Assembly (NCBI RefSeq): GCF_016463975.1
Contig: NZ_JAEMNX010000005.1
Location: forward strand, 62,001 to 126,000
Source: Marinomonas transparens
GTDB taxonomy: Bacteria; Pseudomonadota; Gammaproteobacteria; Pseudomonadales; Marinomonadaceae
Length of the DNA stretch: 64,000 nt
Reading direction: 5' to 3'
The notes under the pieces were generated by a model. That model ran no database searches. It was not told where the DNA came from and saw nothing but the letters and a program-made list of their open reading frames with translations. Position 1 is the first letter of the stretch. Each line of letters begins with the position of its first letter. The translations under genes and the position numbers were made by a program. This document shows positions 46,374 to 57,199 of this stretch, piece by piece.

Positions 46374-47132
46374 TTAAAAAGCCTCACCATCATATTTGGT
46401 AACGAGACAGTCTGTATTTTGCTCTTTCAGCATAGAACAAAACTTAGAGCTATAAGACTTATCAACAAAAGGTCCGACCTTAAGCTGATACATGGCACGG
46501 CCATTCACTTCCTTTTCATTCACATGAGGAACAAAGCCATCGAAGATAACTGGCAGTTTTTTCTGTAACACACGCCAACCACGAATGGCCTCATCACGAT
46601 TACTATAAGACGCTACTTGAACACCGTAACCCTCATCCATTTTTGATGTTTTCGTTGTTGCCACAACAGATGCTGCTACCGCTGCTGTAGGCATAGTGCC
46701 TGATGCAGCACTAGCCAATTGTTGATTCGTCATTGGCGCGGGCTCCACCGGCGTAACAGCCATGGGGGCAACAGCCATAGGGGCTGGTGCAGCAACATTT
46801 TCACTGCTTTCTTCTATGGCAGGAGTAACCGCAGGCGCCACATTCGCGGCTAACATAGATTCATCTTCGGTCAGCATGGTCGCCTTGCTGTTTGAAGCAG
46901 GCATAGGAATATCAGTAGCGGTAGCCGTTTTTTGCTTCAAAGCAGCGATTTCTGCTTCTAGCTCATCAATTCGCTCTAATTTAGGCTGAACACTTTGCCA
47001 TTGCTCCTCATGCTCTCGAACCTTATCTTGTAAATTTTGATAGGTCATAAAAGTATTTTGCTCCCCAGATGTAGAACATGCACCCAAGGACAAACCAGCA
47101 ACAACAATGATCAGTTTTTGCGACATTTTCAT
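46374..47132 (-). CDS. SPOR-domain lipoprotein
   Basis: A 252-residue predicted lipoprotein. The lipobox LSLGAC gives the modified Cys near residue 19. Residues about 30-70 form a short coiled coil (KLERIDELEAEIAALKQK), then comes a long Ala/Pro/Val-rich linker. A C-terminal SPOR domain begins with GYGVQVASYSNRDEAIRGW and includes YQLKVGPFVDKSYSSKFC. SPOR domains bind denuded peptidoglycan at septa, so a role at the cell wall is likely. Start at 47132 or the second ATG six bases later. Confidence 0.88.
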   Translation of the reverse strand: MKMSQKLIIVVAGLSLGACSTSGEQNTFMTYQNLQDKVREHEEQWQSVQPKLERIDELEAEIAALKQKTATATDIPMPASNSKATMLTEDESMLAANVAPAVTPAIEESSENVAAPAPMAVAPMAVTPVEPAPMTNQQLASAASGTMPTAAVAASVVATTKTSKMDEGYGVQVASYSNRDEAIRGWRVLQKKLPVIFDGFVPHVNEKEVNGRAMYQLKVGPFVDKSYSSKFCSMLKEQNTDCLVTKYDGEAF

Positions 47133-47171
47133 GAATCTATTTCCTCATACGTCGATAAATCCCATTACTTT

Positions 47172-47603
47172 TTACCCATTTAATAGCAGGTTTTGTCCCC
47201 ACAAGACTAAGGCATAACGCGCCGCCTTACCAATAAAAACCAAAGGCAAAAAATACTTAAGTGGTGTGCGAAAGACACCAGCAGCCAAAGCAATCGCATC
47301 ACCTACTACAGGTAACCAAGTAAATAATAAAACCCAAACACCGTAACGATTAAAAAATCGCTGCGCTTTATGACGTGCGCGAGGTTTAATCGGAAACCAT
47401 TTTTTTCCTTCATAACGAATCAAAAATGCACCGAGAAACCAATTCGTCAAACCGCCAAGCGTATTACCTAAACTCGCCCATAACCACAGGAGAGCAATAG
47501 AAGCTACCACCTCATTTGAATAATAAAGCAATACCGCCTCAGAACCCAAAGGTAAAATGGTTGCCGACAGAAAAGATACAACAAAAACAATGAGATAATC
47601 CAA
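47172..47603 (-). CDS. YqaA-family (SNARE-associated/DedA-like) membrane protein
   Basis: A 143-residue inner-membrane protein with about three to four hydrophobic segments. SATILPLGSEAVLLYY, LGNTLGGLTNWFLG, RFFNRYGVWVLLFTWLPVVGD and a closing GKAARYALV identify the short YqaA branch of the DedA superfamily. Members are linked to membrane lipid transport and homeostasis; this subgroup is not characterised. It may share a transcript with the SPOR gene 39 bases downstream. Confidence 0.85.
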   Translation of the reverse strand: MDYLIVFVVSFLSATILPLGSEAVLLYYSNEVVASIALLWLWASLGNTLGGLTNWFLGAFLIRYEGKKWFPIKPRARHKAQRFFNRYGVWVLLFTWLPVVGDAIALAAGVFRTPLKYFLPLVFIGKAARYALVLWGQNLLLNG

Positions 47604-47778
47604 TTTATTCCTTTTTCAGAATGAATCCAAACCGCTCAAAATCAACTCACTAGAAGTCTCAAAAAAACTGAGCAAACAATAATCTAACCCGCTTCTTTTT
47701 GATATAAATCAATGTATTGAGTTCGAGTTACAAACCTTTACGTCGTAGAATAGGAGCTCAACATAAGGGGAAACAGGT

Positions 47779-49377
47779 ATGCTGGATCGCATCAATGATA
47801 TTAAAATTCGTTATAAACTGTGGGCTATTATAGGCCTGATGTCGATGGGGACTGCGGCGCTTATTTTAGTTTCTCTTACTTCCTTGTTTCAAAGCAACAT
47901 AGATTCAAGACAAGATAGAAACAAAGACATCTTAAACATTGCCAATACTACTCTGGCACAACTTTACGCCAGTCAACAAGCAGGCGAGCTAACCTTAAAA
48001 ACAGCTCAACAAGAAGCAATAAAGCGCTTAGCGGAGTTTAGCTACGGTGACCAACAAAGCATTTGGTTATTAGATCAAAACAATCAAATATTAAACGCGC
48101 CTTCAAATTATCCAAATACCGTCGCTCCCAACTCATTAATCATGGCATTAGCCAATATTTCTTCTAACAACCAACAAATCGACTTTAATTACCGCAGCAA
48201 TGATGGAATCGATCATCAAATGATCGCCAGAGCATCTCGTTTTACTCCTTGGGACATGGTCATTATAACCACAGCCTCAATGAATGCCGCCATGCATTTT
48301 TTCCTAGACGCATTAGTAGATTACGCTATTTTGGTCAGTGTGCTAACAGTTCTCGTCGGCGGCTCTGCCTTGTATATCATTCACCTAGTCACCACCCGCG
48401 TCACGTCCCTTTGCCAAACCATGACCTCAGTACAACACTCGGGAAACCTTACCCAACGAGTAGAATTCAGCGGCAACGATGAGATGGGAGAAATGGCAGG
48501 GGCTTTTAATAGTATGATGGGGAACTTTCAATCCATTGTGCGTGAAGTCAGTCACTCTAGTGAAACCCTAGACAGTATTGTTGGACAAACCAATCAATCA
48601 ACCGAAAAAACGGCTATTGGGGTAGAAACTCAACTATCTAATACAGGGCAAGCGACAGAAATTATGCAGGAAGTGATGGCTTCAGTTGAAGGTACCTTAG
48701 GCATCGCAGAACGCGCCAGTAATACGGCACAAGAGCTAGGTCAGCATTCAAAACAAGGCCTTGGTGTCATGAACAAGGCGAATTTAGACATTCAACAACT
48801 GTCCAGCGAAGTGGGCGCAGCTGCTAAGCAAATTCAACAGCTACGGGAAGACGTTACCCACATTAATGACAGATTAGGGATCATTTCTGAAGTCGCAGAT
48901 CAAACCAATTTACTGGCTCTTAATGCCGCTATCGAAGCTGCTCGTGCGGGGGAGCAAGGTCGAGGCTTTGCCGTCGTTGCCGACGAAGTAAGGCAATTGG
49001 CGCAACGTTCACAACTCGCGGCCACCGAAATAGGCGGTTTAATAGAACAACTCACAGCGCAGACCTTAACCACAGTCAAGGTAATGGAAAGCGCACAAGA
49101 CACGGCCAATCAAGGGGCAGAGCAAACCTCCCAAGCGGGACAGGCATTTGACGATATTGCCAATGGCGTTATCTCTATATCGAAACTAAACAATGAAATT
49201 ACCCAAGCCGCTAACCGTCAGCACAGCTCTTCTCAAACGGTGAACCAAACCTTAGAAAATATCGCCCTAGTGTGTGAAGAAACGACGAGGAACTCCAGCG
49301 ACATTAGAACCTCGGTTGAAAACCTGCAAGATTGCGCTAGTCAGTTGCGGCAATTGATCTATAAATTTAGTACCTAA
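47779..49377 (+). CDS. Methyl-accepting chemotaxis protein with periplasmic Cache domain
   Basis: A 532-residue chemoreceptor. Helix 1 spans residues 14-34. A periplasmic sCache-like domain (to about 175) contains [20 protein letters not shown] and [14 protein letters not shown]. Helix 2 is about 180-203, followed by a HAMP domain with [18 protein letters not shown]. The signalling domain has the hairpin tip [18 protein letters not shown], then [18 protein letters not shown]. The ligand is unknown; sCache receptors often sense organic acids or small amines. AAGGGG lies upstream of the ATG. It is a single gene with its own terminator. Confidence 0.93.
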   Translation: MLDRINDIKIRYKLWAIIGLMSMGTAALILVSLTSLFQSNIDSRQDRNKDILNIANTTLAQLYASQQAGELTLKTAQQEAIKRLAEFSYGDQQSIWLLDQNNQILNAPSNYPNTVAPNSLIMALANISSNNQQIDFNYRSNDGIDHQMIARASRFTPWDMVIITTASMNAAMHFFLDALVDYAILVSVLTVLVGGSALYIIHLVTTRVTSLCQTMTSVQHSGNLTQRVEFSGNDEMGEMAGAFNSMMGNFQSIVREVSHSSETLDSIVGQTNQSTEKTAIGVETQLSNTGQATEIMQEVMASVEGTLGIAERASNTAQELGQHSKQGLGVMNKANLDIQQLSSEVGAAAKQIQQLREDVTHINDRLGIISEVADQTNLLALNAAIEAARAGEQGRGFAVVADEVRQLAQRSQLAATEIGGLIEQLTAQTLTTVKVMESAQDTANQGAEQTSQAGQAFDDIANGVISISKLNNEITQAANRQHSSSQTVNQTLENIALVCEETTRNSSDIRTSVENLQDCASQLRQLIYKFST

Positions 49378-49416
49378 CAAGCACTCTGCTGCTAAATTTT
49401 CCTGCGCCTTCCTCTA

Positions 49417-49453
49417 AAAACACACTATGCTGTTTAGTGACTTAGTGTGTTTT
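49417..49453 (+). terminator. Intrinsic terminator of the chemoreceptor gene
   Basis: Arms AAAACACACTA (49417-49427) and TAGTGTGTTTT (49443-49453) with a 15-base loop, followed by CTC. Confidence 0.8.
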
Positions 49454-49707
49454 CTCTAAAGTTTCTTGCCCTATAAAAGTGCTTCCATAACCTTTTACGA
49501 TCATATTTTGATCATTATAAAAGGCTTTTTGTCGCCTTTATCTAGAGTGAAAAAAATTAAGTGAAAAAGAAGTAATTTTACTACTTTAACTTATTGGAGA
49601 CTCTTATTATGGTTGGGTATAGTAGTTTCAATAGTAATTCATTTCAGCAGTTGTAGGCTGAGTAACCTAGATCACAAGCAAATATATATCATAAGGGATC
49701 ATCGAAC
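49454..49707 (+). promoter_or_regulatory. Upstream region of the glycogen operon
   Basis: The gene gap from 49378 to 49707 is 330 bases. After the terminator it is AT-rich with a GATCATATTTTGATCA palindrome near 49505-49520. It also contains a 15-codon ORF (49609-49656) with GGAG nine bases before its ATG. Either might be regulatory, but neither is proven. Confidence 0.3.
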
Positions 49708-52700
49708 ATGTCGTTTGATACTCAACAAAAGTTAGACGCTCTTTATCAACATATTCAGGCTGTCATTTTATCACGCCAACACCCTGTCACCGGACTTTTC
49801 CCTGCCAGCACCAGTATTAATAATCATGGTAATTATACCGATGCTTGGGTGCGAGATAATGTCTATAGTATCCAAGCCGTTTGGGCCTTACACCTTGCCT
49901 ATAAGCGCGCTTCTAACCCAGATAAACGTACCCACGAATTAGAATTTTCTTGCATTAAAATGATGCGCGGCCTCCTCTACGCCATGATGCGTCAATCCCA
50001 TAAAGTGGAAGCTTTTAAACACAGCCTAGATCCCAAAGATGCGTTGCATGCAAAGTACGATACAAAAACAGGGTTAGAAGCCGTTGCAGATGATGCTTGG
50101 GGGCATTTACAAATTGATGCCACCAGTTTTTATTTGCTAATGATGGCGCAAATGACCAAAGCGGGTAGCAAGCTCATTTTTACCCGTGAAGAATCCAATT
50201 TCATTCAAAACCTTATTTATTACATTTCACGTACCTACCGAACACCGGATTACGGTATTTGGGAGCGCGGCAACAAGGTAAATAATGGTAAAGCAGAAAT
50301 AAACGCCAGCTCTGTGGGCATGGCAAAAGCAGCCATGGAAGCCATGGATGGATTAAATTTGTTTGGCGAAGATGGCCCTGAATGGTCTGTTGTACATTCC
50401 TTTGCAGACGCCGTGGCCCGTGCTGGGTCTGTATTGCAATCTTTATTACCTAAAGAATCCCGTTCGAAAGAAGTAGATAGTGCCGTCCTAAGTATCATCA
50501 GCTTCCCAGCTTTTGCCGTAAACGATGAGCAACTAACAAAACGAACTCGTAAGGAAATTATCAGCAAACTTGGTGGAGAGTATGGTTGTAAACGCTTCCT
50601 ACTGGATGGTCACCAGTCCGAATTAGAAGATCAAAGCCGTATTTACTACGAGTTCGATGAGCTAATTAATTTCGAACACATTGAATCAGAATGGCCATTA
50701 TTCTTTACTTACCTTTATATAGATAGGCTATTTGCCCGTGATTGGGAAAGTGCCAACTTCTATCGACATAAGCTCGAATCCTTAATGGTCGAAAAAGACG
50801 GTCAAATGCTTTTACCTGAGCTGTACTATGTACCGCAGGAAAACATTCTCGCTGAAAAGGAAAACCCAGGCTCACAAAAACGCCTACCTAATGACAACCT
50901 ACCACTGGTTTGGGCACAAAGCCTCTATTTAGTTGGTAAGATGCTCGATGATGAGTTGATCAAAACCGATGACTTAGACCCACTCGGCTTACATAAGATT
51001 CAGCACAAGCCTAATAAACCTACAACCTCTATGGTGATTTTGGCGCAAAATGATGCCGTAAAACAGAAATTGCTAGATGCCGGATGCCTTTGTCAAACAC
51101 TCGAAGACATAGCGCCATTAAAAGCCATTAGTGCCCAACAACTGGTTAATACCTATCGACACCTTGGAGCATCCGATGTGTTAGGCCTAACGGGTCGACC
51201 AAATCGAGCTTTAAACAGCTTGGCAACGTCACAGGCATTCAACATTAATGACGAAAGCTATTTGTGCCTCTCTTGGATTCAAAACGAAGATAAAGATTAC
51301 CGCAAAATAGACCCAGCCCTCTTTCAAGCCCACATTCGAAATGAACTGTCCATCATAGCAGAACACTGGTATTACCAAACTAATGCGGTATTTACCATAT
51401 TGATCGATGAAGCCATAAGTGACATGCAGGGTTGCGATGAATTGTTTGAGTTTATTCGTTTGCTACAAAAACGTGAATTAGAAGAATTCCGCGTTGTCCC
51501 CCAGTCGGCAAAAAATGCCTTTAAATCGGGTAACCGCCGTACCATCACCATCACCACACAAGACAACGCTGTACTTGGCATTCAACTCCCTGTTCATGAA
51601 AAACCTTGGCCTGTTACCAATAAATCTCAAGAGCACAATAGTGCAGCAATTTCTCAAGCCGATACAGATACCCTGTTAGCCCGACTGAATGAGAAACCTA
51701 GCTTAGCAGAAATGGTTGAGTGCTTAATCGAACTAGGCTCCCGTCGAGCGCTCATGAACACAGTACCTAACTCAACACCGGCGACGACCGCCTACAAGGT
51801 ACTCAATTCTGTTTACCTGCAAACATTACTAACAGAGGACTGGCGTTCGGCAAGAATGCTGTTTTCACTCATGCTGCAACCCTCCACAGATTTGGCAACT
51901 TACATTGCTGATATCACGGTTCGTCAGCGTTTGCTAGTCATCGGAGAAACACCTGAAACAGAAACAAACATAAGCTTACCCCTGCATCAGGATGAGATTC
52001 TAACTCTGCTAAAAAACGGCTCCTCCTCTCCTATTGGATTAGTCATTTGTCACGAGCTAATTTCAATTGCAGGGACCTTAATCAAGGTCCATCCAGATGC
52101 CTTTGATGGTGTACGTACTATTCGCATTCACAACTTGGCGCTCCTTTGTGCACGTCATTTTGACCCAGAAGAAAGCGAATCTGTTTTCGATACTCTATCT
52201 AAGATATCGCCTAGTGAGCTTTACGAAACACTAAAACAAGTGTTACAACAAAAGCATGAAGAATTTGCCTATGTGACTACACATGTTCGTTATCACCATA
52301 ATGTTGATAGCAACGACAGTAAAATGAAAGATGTCGACTGGTTCGATTGGCGCTCTGAACAGGGCATGATCACTAAGCTACCAGAGTCTATGTTATTACA
52401 ACTTTGGGAAAGCTTAAGCCATGTTAACACCATCGTTTTTGGTGATTTGCAAAGTAATACCACACTGGATTGTAAACGCGCACTCAGTTCAATGACACCA
52501 GGGGAAGATACCTTCGCAGCCATAATCGAATCATTGACCTCAGACATACACCCTAACTGGTATAAAAGTCTTATTTTTGAAGGTCTATATGCTTTTATTC
52601 AATTTTGCCAGCAGCACAAAGCTTGCAAATTTGAACAAGAAGTAAACCTTCCCGTGTTGGTTTCTCAAGCCGCACTGGACCATGTAAAACAACATCAGGC

Positions 52701-52836
52701 AGACCATCCTGAAGAGGAGCTAGCAGAAGCAGCGCTAGATGAGTTCGCACAAATAACACCTAATAAAGTGAACCAATATTTGCGTTGGGCAGTGAGCAAG
52801 CTACACAGCCATCAGCACCAACAAACATCGAGTTAA
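49708..52836 (+). CDS. GH15-like protein related to phosphorylase kinase alpha/beta subunits
   Basis: A 1042-residue protein. The N-terminal part is an (alpha/alpha)6 barrel with HPVTGLFPASTSINNHGNY, then TDAWVRDNVYSIQAVWALHL and IWERGNKVNNGKAEINASSVG, as in glucoamylase-like domains of eukaryotic phosphorylase kinase alpha/beta and their bacterial homologues. NLPLVWAQSLYLVGKML near residue 395 belongs to the same domain. The long C-terminal half (about residues 440-1042) has no kinase domain and I cannot assign it. It lies 25 bases upstream of glgB, so a role in glycogen breakdown or its control is likely. Enzymatic activity versus regulation is undecided. Confidence 0.8.
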   Translation: MSFDTQQKLDALYQHIQAVILSRQHPVTGLFPASTSINNHGNYTDAWVRDNVYSIQAVWALHLAYKRASNPDKRTHELEFSCIKMMRGLLYAMMRQSHKVEAFKHSLDPKDALHAKYDTKTGLEAVADDAWGHLQIDATSFYLLMMAQMTKAGSKLIFTREESNFIQNLIYYISRTYRTPDYGIWERGNKVNNGKAEINASSVGMAKAAMEAMDGLNLFGEDGPEWSVVHSFADAVARAGSVLQSLLPKESRSKEVDSAVLSIISFPAFAVNDEQLTKRTRKEIISKLGGEYGCKRFLLDGHQSELEDQSRIYYEFDELINFEHIESEWPLFFTYLYIDRLFARDWESANFYRHKLESLMVEKDGQMLLPELYYVPQENILAEKENPGSQKRLPNDNLPLVWAQSLYLVGKMLDDELIKTDDLDPLGLHKIQHKPNKPTTSMVILAQNDAVKQKLLDAGCLCQTLEDIAPLKAISAQQLVNTYRHLGASDVLGLTGRPNRALNSLATSQAFNINDESYLCLSWIQNEDKDYRKIDPALFQAHIRNELSIIAEHWYYQTNAVFTILIDEAISDMQGCDELFEFIRLLQKRELEEFRVVPQSAKNAFKSGNRRTITITTQDNAVLGIQLPVHEKPWPVTNKSQEHNSAAISQADTDTLLARLNEKPSLAEMVECLIELGSRRALMNTVPNSTPATTAYKVLNSVYLQTLLTEDWRSARMLFSLMLQPSTDLATYIADITVRQRLLVIGETPETETNISLPLHQDEILTLLKNGSSSPIGLVICHELISIAGTLIKVHPDAFDGVRTIRIHNLALLCARHFDPEESESVFDTLSKISPSELYETLKQVLQQKHEEFAYVTTHVRYHHNVDSNDSKMKDVDWFDWRSEQGMITKLPESMLLQLWESLSHVNTIVFGDLQSNTTLDCKRALSSMTPGEDTFAAIIESLTSDIHPNWYKSLIFEGLYAFIQFCQQHKACKFEQEVNLPVLVSQAALDHVKQHQADHPEEELAEAALDEFAQITPNKVNQYLRWAVSKLHSHQHQQTSS

Positions 52837-52861
52837 CGCATTGATTCTGCTGGAGAATTGA

Positions 52862-55051
52862 ATGGGCCTACTAAAAAACCCGCTTATCGAAGACATTTTA
52901 AATACTTGCTGTGCTGACCCATTTGGCTGCTTAGGACTGCAAGAATCCGCTTCGAAAAAAAACTTAACATTAACTGTATGGCGACCTAATGCGACCGCCA
53001 TACGCGTATTGGGAATAGATTCAGACAAAGTACTCTCTAACATGACGCAAGCGAATGAAAGAGGCCTATTTTATGCTGAATTTCCACAGCAAACGACTCG
53101 CTTTCATTACCGTCTTGAAGTCTTTTACGGTAAAGAGTCCATTACTATTGTCGACCCTTATCAATTCCCCAATGCGACCTTTAGTGATCCTCAACACCAT
53201 CAAGCTAATCTATACAAAAGCCAAGGAGCAATTAGAACAGGTGCGCCAGTCAATGATGAACTCACAATAAATGGCACCCGTTTTGCTGTCTATGCCCCCG
53301 CAGCTCGCTCGGTTTCCGTCGTCGGTGATTTCAATGCTTGGGATGGCGGTGCTCATCCAATGTCGAGTAATGGCGACGGCATTTGGCGCTTATTCATTCC
53401 AGATGTGAATCATGGCGCGCGCTATAAGTTTGAAATTCGTGCTAATAATGGCGATCTGCTTCCTCACCGTAGTGACCCTTATGCTCAACGAATTGAGCAA
53501 TTTCCCTCCTTTGCTAGTGTGACCTGCTTCGATAACAAGCACCAATGGCAAGACGAAGCTTGGATGAACCGCCCACTCGAAGACTTATACGAAAAGCCCA
53601 TGAGTATTTATGAGCTACAGCTTGGTTCTTGGCGCCGTAACGAACACAATTTACCGCTTACTTATCTTGAAATAAAAGATCAGCTGGTGCCTTATATTAA
53701 AGAAATGGGCTACACCCATGTTGAGCTACTGCCTGTCACTGAATACCCTTATGATGGCTCATGGGGTTATCAGCCAGTTGGCTTATTTGCAGCCACTTCA
53801 CGCTTTGGCACAGCAGAAGAATTTAAAGCTCTCATCGACGCTCTACATCAAGCTGACATCAGTGTCATCATGGATTGGGTGCCCGCTCACTTTCCTGCTG
53901 ACAGTCACGGCTTGGCAAACTTTGATGGTTCAAAACAATATGAATATCCGGATCCGAAAAAAGGCTGGCACCCGGAATGGAACTCGCTGATTTACGATTT
54001 TGGTAAAGAGCACGTCGTAAACTACCTCATCAGTAATGCGGTTTTCTGGCTGGAAGAATTTCACATTGATGGCCTCAGGGTCGATGCTGTCGCCTCTATG
54101 CTTTACTTGGATTATTCACGGGAAGATGGCGAATGGATTCCAAACAAAGACGGCGGTAACCACAACTACGAAGCCATTGATTTCCTACGCCGCTTGAATG
54201 AAACCGTCTACCTAAATCACCCTCGTTGCTTCACCGTTGCAGAAGAGTCCACGGCTTTTCCAGGGGTATCTAAACCCACCTACATGGACGGTTTAGGCTT
54301 TGGTTTCAAATGGAATATGGGCTGGATGAATGACTCGCTTGAGTATATTAAGAAAGACCCTGTCTACAGAAAACACCACCAAGGTGAACTGACTTTTAGT
54401 CTTGTTTATGCCTTTGACGAACAATTTGTTCTGCCAATCTCCCATGACGAAGTGGTACACGGCAAAGGTTCTATGCTGACTAAAATGCCCGGAGATGCTT
54501 GGCAGAAATTCGCTAACTTACGAGCCTTCTCCGCCTACATGTATTTCCATCCAGGTAAGAAACTCAACTTCATGGGCAATGAATTCGCTCAAGGTCAAGA
54601 ATGGAGCCATGAACGCTCTTTAGATTGGCATCTACTGGAAATAGATCTACATAAGGGTCAACACACCCTATCCAAAGACCTAAACCATCTTTATAAAAAT
54701 GAAGCCTCTTTACATCTCGACCATTCCCATCAAGGTTTTGAATGGATCAGCTACGACGACCACGCTAACAGTATTTTAGCCTTCGTTCGCAAAGCTAAGA
54801 ACAATGAAGAACACGTTATCGCAATCATCAACTTCACACCGGTACCGCAGGGCCATTATCGAATTGGCGTTCCCCGTGCTGGACGTTACCAACTGGTATT
54901 GAATACAGACGATGCAAAATACACTGGCAGCGGCTATATGGAAACACAAGAGTTTCATACTAGTAATATTGCTAGCCATGGGCGTGAGCAAAGTATTGAA
55001 CTACAAGTACCACCGCTGGCAGGCATGTTATTAAAGTGGTTAGGTAAATAA
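52862..55051 (+). CDS. glgB: 1,4-alpha-glucan branching enzyme
   Basis: Makes alpha-1,6 branches in glycogen. The protein has 729 residues, as expected: an N-terminal CBM48-like module, a second at about 135-230 (FAVYAPAARSVSVVGDFNAW), and a GH13_9 barrel. The catalytic residues are D408 (DGLRVDAVASMLYLDYSR), E461 (VAEESTAFPGV) and D529 (PISHDEVVHGKGSM). YELQLGSWRRN and SWGYQPVGLFA are typical. A GGAG site precedes the ATG. It sits in the middle of the glycogen operon. Confidence 0.96.
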   Translation: MGLLKNPLIEDILNTCCADPFGCLGLQESASKKNLTLTVWRPNATAIRVLGIDSDKVLSNMTQANERGLFYAEFPQQTTRFHYRLEVFYGKESITIVDPYQFPNATFSDPQHHQANLYKSQGAIRTGAPVNDELTINGTRFAVYAPAARSVSVVGDFNAWDGGAHPMSSNGDGIWRLFIPDVNHGARYKFEIRANNGDLLPHRSDPYAQRIEQFPSFASVTCFDNKHQWQDEAWMNRPLEDLYEKPMSIYELQLGSWRRNEHNLPLTYLEIKDQLVPYIKEMGYTHVELLPVTEYPYDGSWGYQPVGLFAATSRFGTAEEFKALIDALHQADISVIMDWVPAHFPADSHGLANFDGSKQYEYPDPKKGWHPEWNSLIYDFGKEHVVNYLISNAVFWLEEFHIDGLRVDAVASMLYLDYSREDGEWIPNKDGGNHNYEAIDFLRRLNETVYLNHPRCFTVAEESTAFPGVSKPTYMDGLGFGFKWNMGWMNDSLEYIKKDPVYRKHHQGELTFSLVYAFDEQFVLPISHDEVVHGKGSMLTKMPGDAWQKFANLRAFSAYMYFHPGKKLNFMGNEFAQGQEWSHERSLDWHLLEIDLHKGQHTLSKDLNHLYKNEASLHLDHSHQGFEWISYDDHANSILAFVRKAKNNEEHVIAIINFTPVPQGHYRIGVPRAGRYQLVLNTDDAKYTGSGYMETQEFHTSNIASHGREQSIELQVPPLAGMLLKWLGK

Positions 55052-55118
55052 AAAGAGGCTTTGTACGGTCCCGCAAACACAGTTTCGTGTCAAGCTCTGA
55101 AATAATGAAGAGGTAATA

Positions 55119-57137
55119 ATGCAATACCAAGTTAACACCGGACACCCTTTCCCACTTGGTGCTTCTGTCACTGAACATGGCGTTAACTTTGCAGTGGTCT
55201 CTGAAGACGCTAGCCAACTCTACTTATGCTTATTTGATAACAAGGGCAATGAGCAAGAGCGCCTACCCTTTGTGGCTAAACAAAGGGGGATTTGGCATAT
55301 GGAAGTACTCGGGCTCACCGAAGGCCAACATTATGGTTTACGAGCTCAAGGCGCTTTCGAAGCAACTCAACAAAAGCTATTTAACGAAAATAAACTGCTT
55401 ATCGATCCTTATGCAAAAGACCTAACCAGCAAACTCGTCTGGCATAAAGACCAAGCGACCATCACTCAAGAAGGCCATCTACATCCAATAGATTCTGCTT
55501 ATTGCGTACCCAAATCAATTGTTCGTACTGTGCAAACAAATCATCAGCGTCCAGCAAGAGTTAAGGTGCCAGCTTCTAGTCGTACTCTGTATGAATTGCA
55601 TGTAAAAGGTTTCAGTGAACTATTACCTATAGCAGACGAACTCAAAGGCACCTACCTTGGTGTCGTTTCTCACTCTGGTATTGAACATTTAACATCCCTT
55701 GGCATTACCACCATTCAACTCATGCCCTGCTTTAGCTTTGCCAACGAACGTCATTTAGAAGCATTAAACCTAAACAATTATTGGGGCTATAACCCGATTA
55801 GCTTTTTCGCCCCCGAGCCTTCCTACGCCAAACAAGACCCTGTCATAGAATTTCAGCTCATGGTAGATGGCCTACGGGAAGCGGGCTTTGAAGTCATTTT
55901 GGACGTGGTTTATAACCATACTGCAGAGAGTGAGTTAGACCAATCAAGCGTCTGCTACCGAGGCCTAGACAATGCCCGTTACTACCGTCATGAAAGTGGC
56001 CAATACTTAAATTACACAGGCTGTGGTAACTGTTTTGATACCTACAACCCAGCAAGCATCCGTCTTATTTGTGACAGTATGCGTTATTGGGTAGAAATCA
56101 TGGGCGTCGATGGCTTCCGCTTTGATTTAGGCGTCGATCTCGGTCGAACCGATCACCAGTTTTCTGCCAAAGCGCCATTGCTACAGGCTATCCTGCAAGA
56201 CCCTGTGTTAAGCGAAACCTGCCTAGTTATGGAGCCTTGGGACATAGGGCCAAACGGCTATCAAGTTGGCCAGTTTCCAAGGGGCTTTTTAGAGTGTAAC
56301 GATCAATACCGAGACACCATACGCCGTTTCTGGCGTGGTGATGAAGGACTTGTGCAGCAGTTTGCTACACGTTTAATGGGCTCTCGAGATTTTTTCCATA
56401 AAGGTTACCGCAGCGCCTTACACTCAGTGAATTACATCACCTATCACGATGGTTATACCCTAAATGATTTGGTGTCTTATCACAGACGCCACAACCTAGC
56501 GAACATGGAAGGCAACCGTGACGGCCACGGCGACAACATCAGCCAAAACTTTGGCGTTGAAGGAAAAACCGATAACTCAGACATTCGTCACAACCGACTA
56601 AACCAACAACTTTGCTACATGGCTACCTTGTTACTAAGCCAAGGCACGCCCCATATTCTCGGTGGGGATGAGCTATCCCATAGCCAACAAGGCAATAACA
56701 ACGCCTACTGCCAAGATAATGAAATTACTTGGTTAAACTGGCAAGAAAGCCAAGCGAGAACAGCGCTACAAGATACCATATCGACCCTCACAAGATTACG
56801 GAAAGCCTACCCTATTTTGGCTGAAATACGTCTAGAGGATGATGCTCTTTACTTACATGACCCTCACGATGGCATTGAGTGGTTAAACGAACATAGCCAA
56901 AAAATGACAGAAGCTGACTGGCTACAAGGCGAACGAGACTATATTGCACTCACCCTCACCACAGCTGACCTTTCCACCAAACTTTGGCTGGTATTTTATC
57001 GCGAAGATATCGCACTGGAAGTACCTGTTCCGATAAACACCGAGAAATTAGAAGTACTTTACAATACACCCGGTATCAGGATTGAAAACAACAGGTTGAA
57101 TTGTGCTTATCGCGGTGTATTAGTCGCTAAGCTTTAA
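55119..57137 (+). CDS. glgX: Glycogen debranching enzyme GlgX
   Basis: GH13_11 isoamylase-type enzyme that removes short alpha-1,6 branches left by glycogen phosphorylase. The protein has 672 residues. The N-terminal CBM48 starts GHPFPLGASVTEHGVNFAVV. The catalytic residues are D336 (FRFDLGVDLGR), E372 (VMEPWDIGPNGYQVGQFP) and D444 (TYHDGYTLNDLVSYHRRHN). It follows glgB by 67 bases. GlgA, GlgC and GlgP are not in the window, so the pathway is completed elsewhere. Confidence 0.95.
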   Translation: MQYQVNTGHPFPLGASVTEHGVNFAVVSEDASQLYLCLFDNKGNEQERLPFVAKQRGIWHMEVLGLTEGQHYGLRAQGAFEATQQKLFNENKLLIDPYAKDLTSKLVWHKDQATITQEGHLHPIDSAYCVPKSIVRTVQTNHQRPARVKVPASSRTLYELHVKGFSELLPIADELKGTYLGVVSHSGIEHLTSLGITTIQLMPCFSFANERHLEALNLNNYWGYNPISFFAPEPSYAKQDPVIEFQLMVDGLREAGFEVILDVVYNHTAESELDQSSVCYRGLDNARYYRHESGQYLNYTGCGNCFDTYNPASIRLICDSMRYWVEIMGVDGFRFDLGVDLGRTDHQFSAKAPLLQAILQDPVLSETCLVMEPWDIGPNGYQVGQFPRGFLECNDQYRDTIRRFWRGDEGLVQQFATRLMGSRDFFHKGYRSALHSVNYITYHDGYTLNDLVSYHRRHNLANMEGNRDGHGDNISQNFGVEGKTDNSDIRHNRLNQQLCYMATLLLSQGTPHILGGDELSHSQQGNNNAYCQDNEITWLNWQESQARTALQDTISTLTRLRKAYPILAEIRLEDDALYLHDPHDGIEWLNEHSQKMTEADWLQGERDYIALTLTTADLSTKLWLVFYREDIALEVPVPINTEKLEVLYNTPGIRIENNRLNCAYRGVLVAKL

Positions 57138-57199
57138 CGGTACGACCTTTCCATTGACCCTATCCCGTTTTGCTCCCTTAACGAGATTGAATTTTTATT

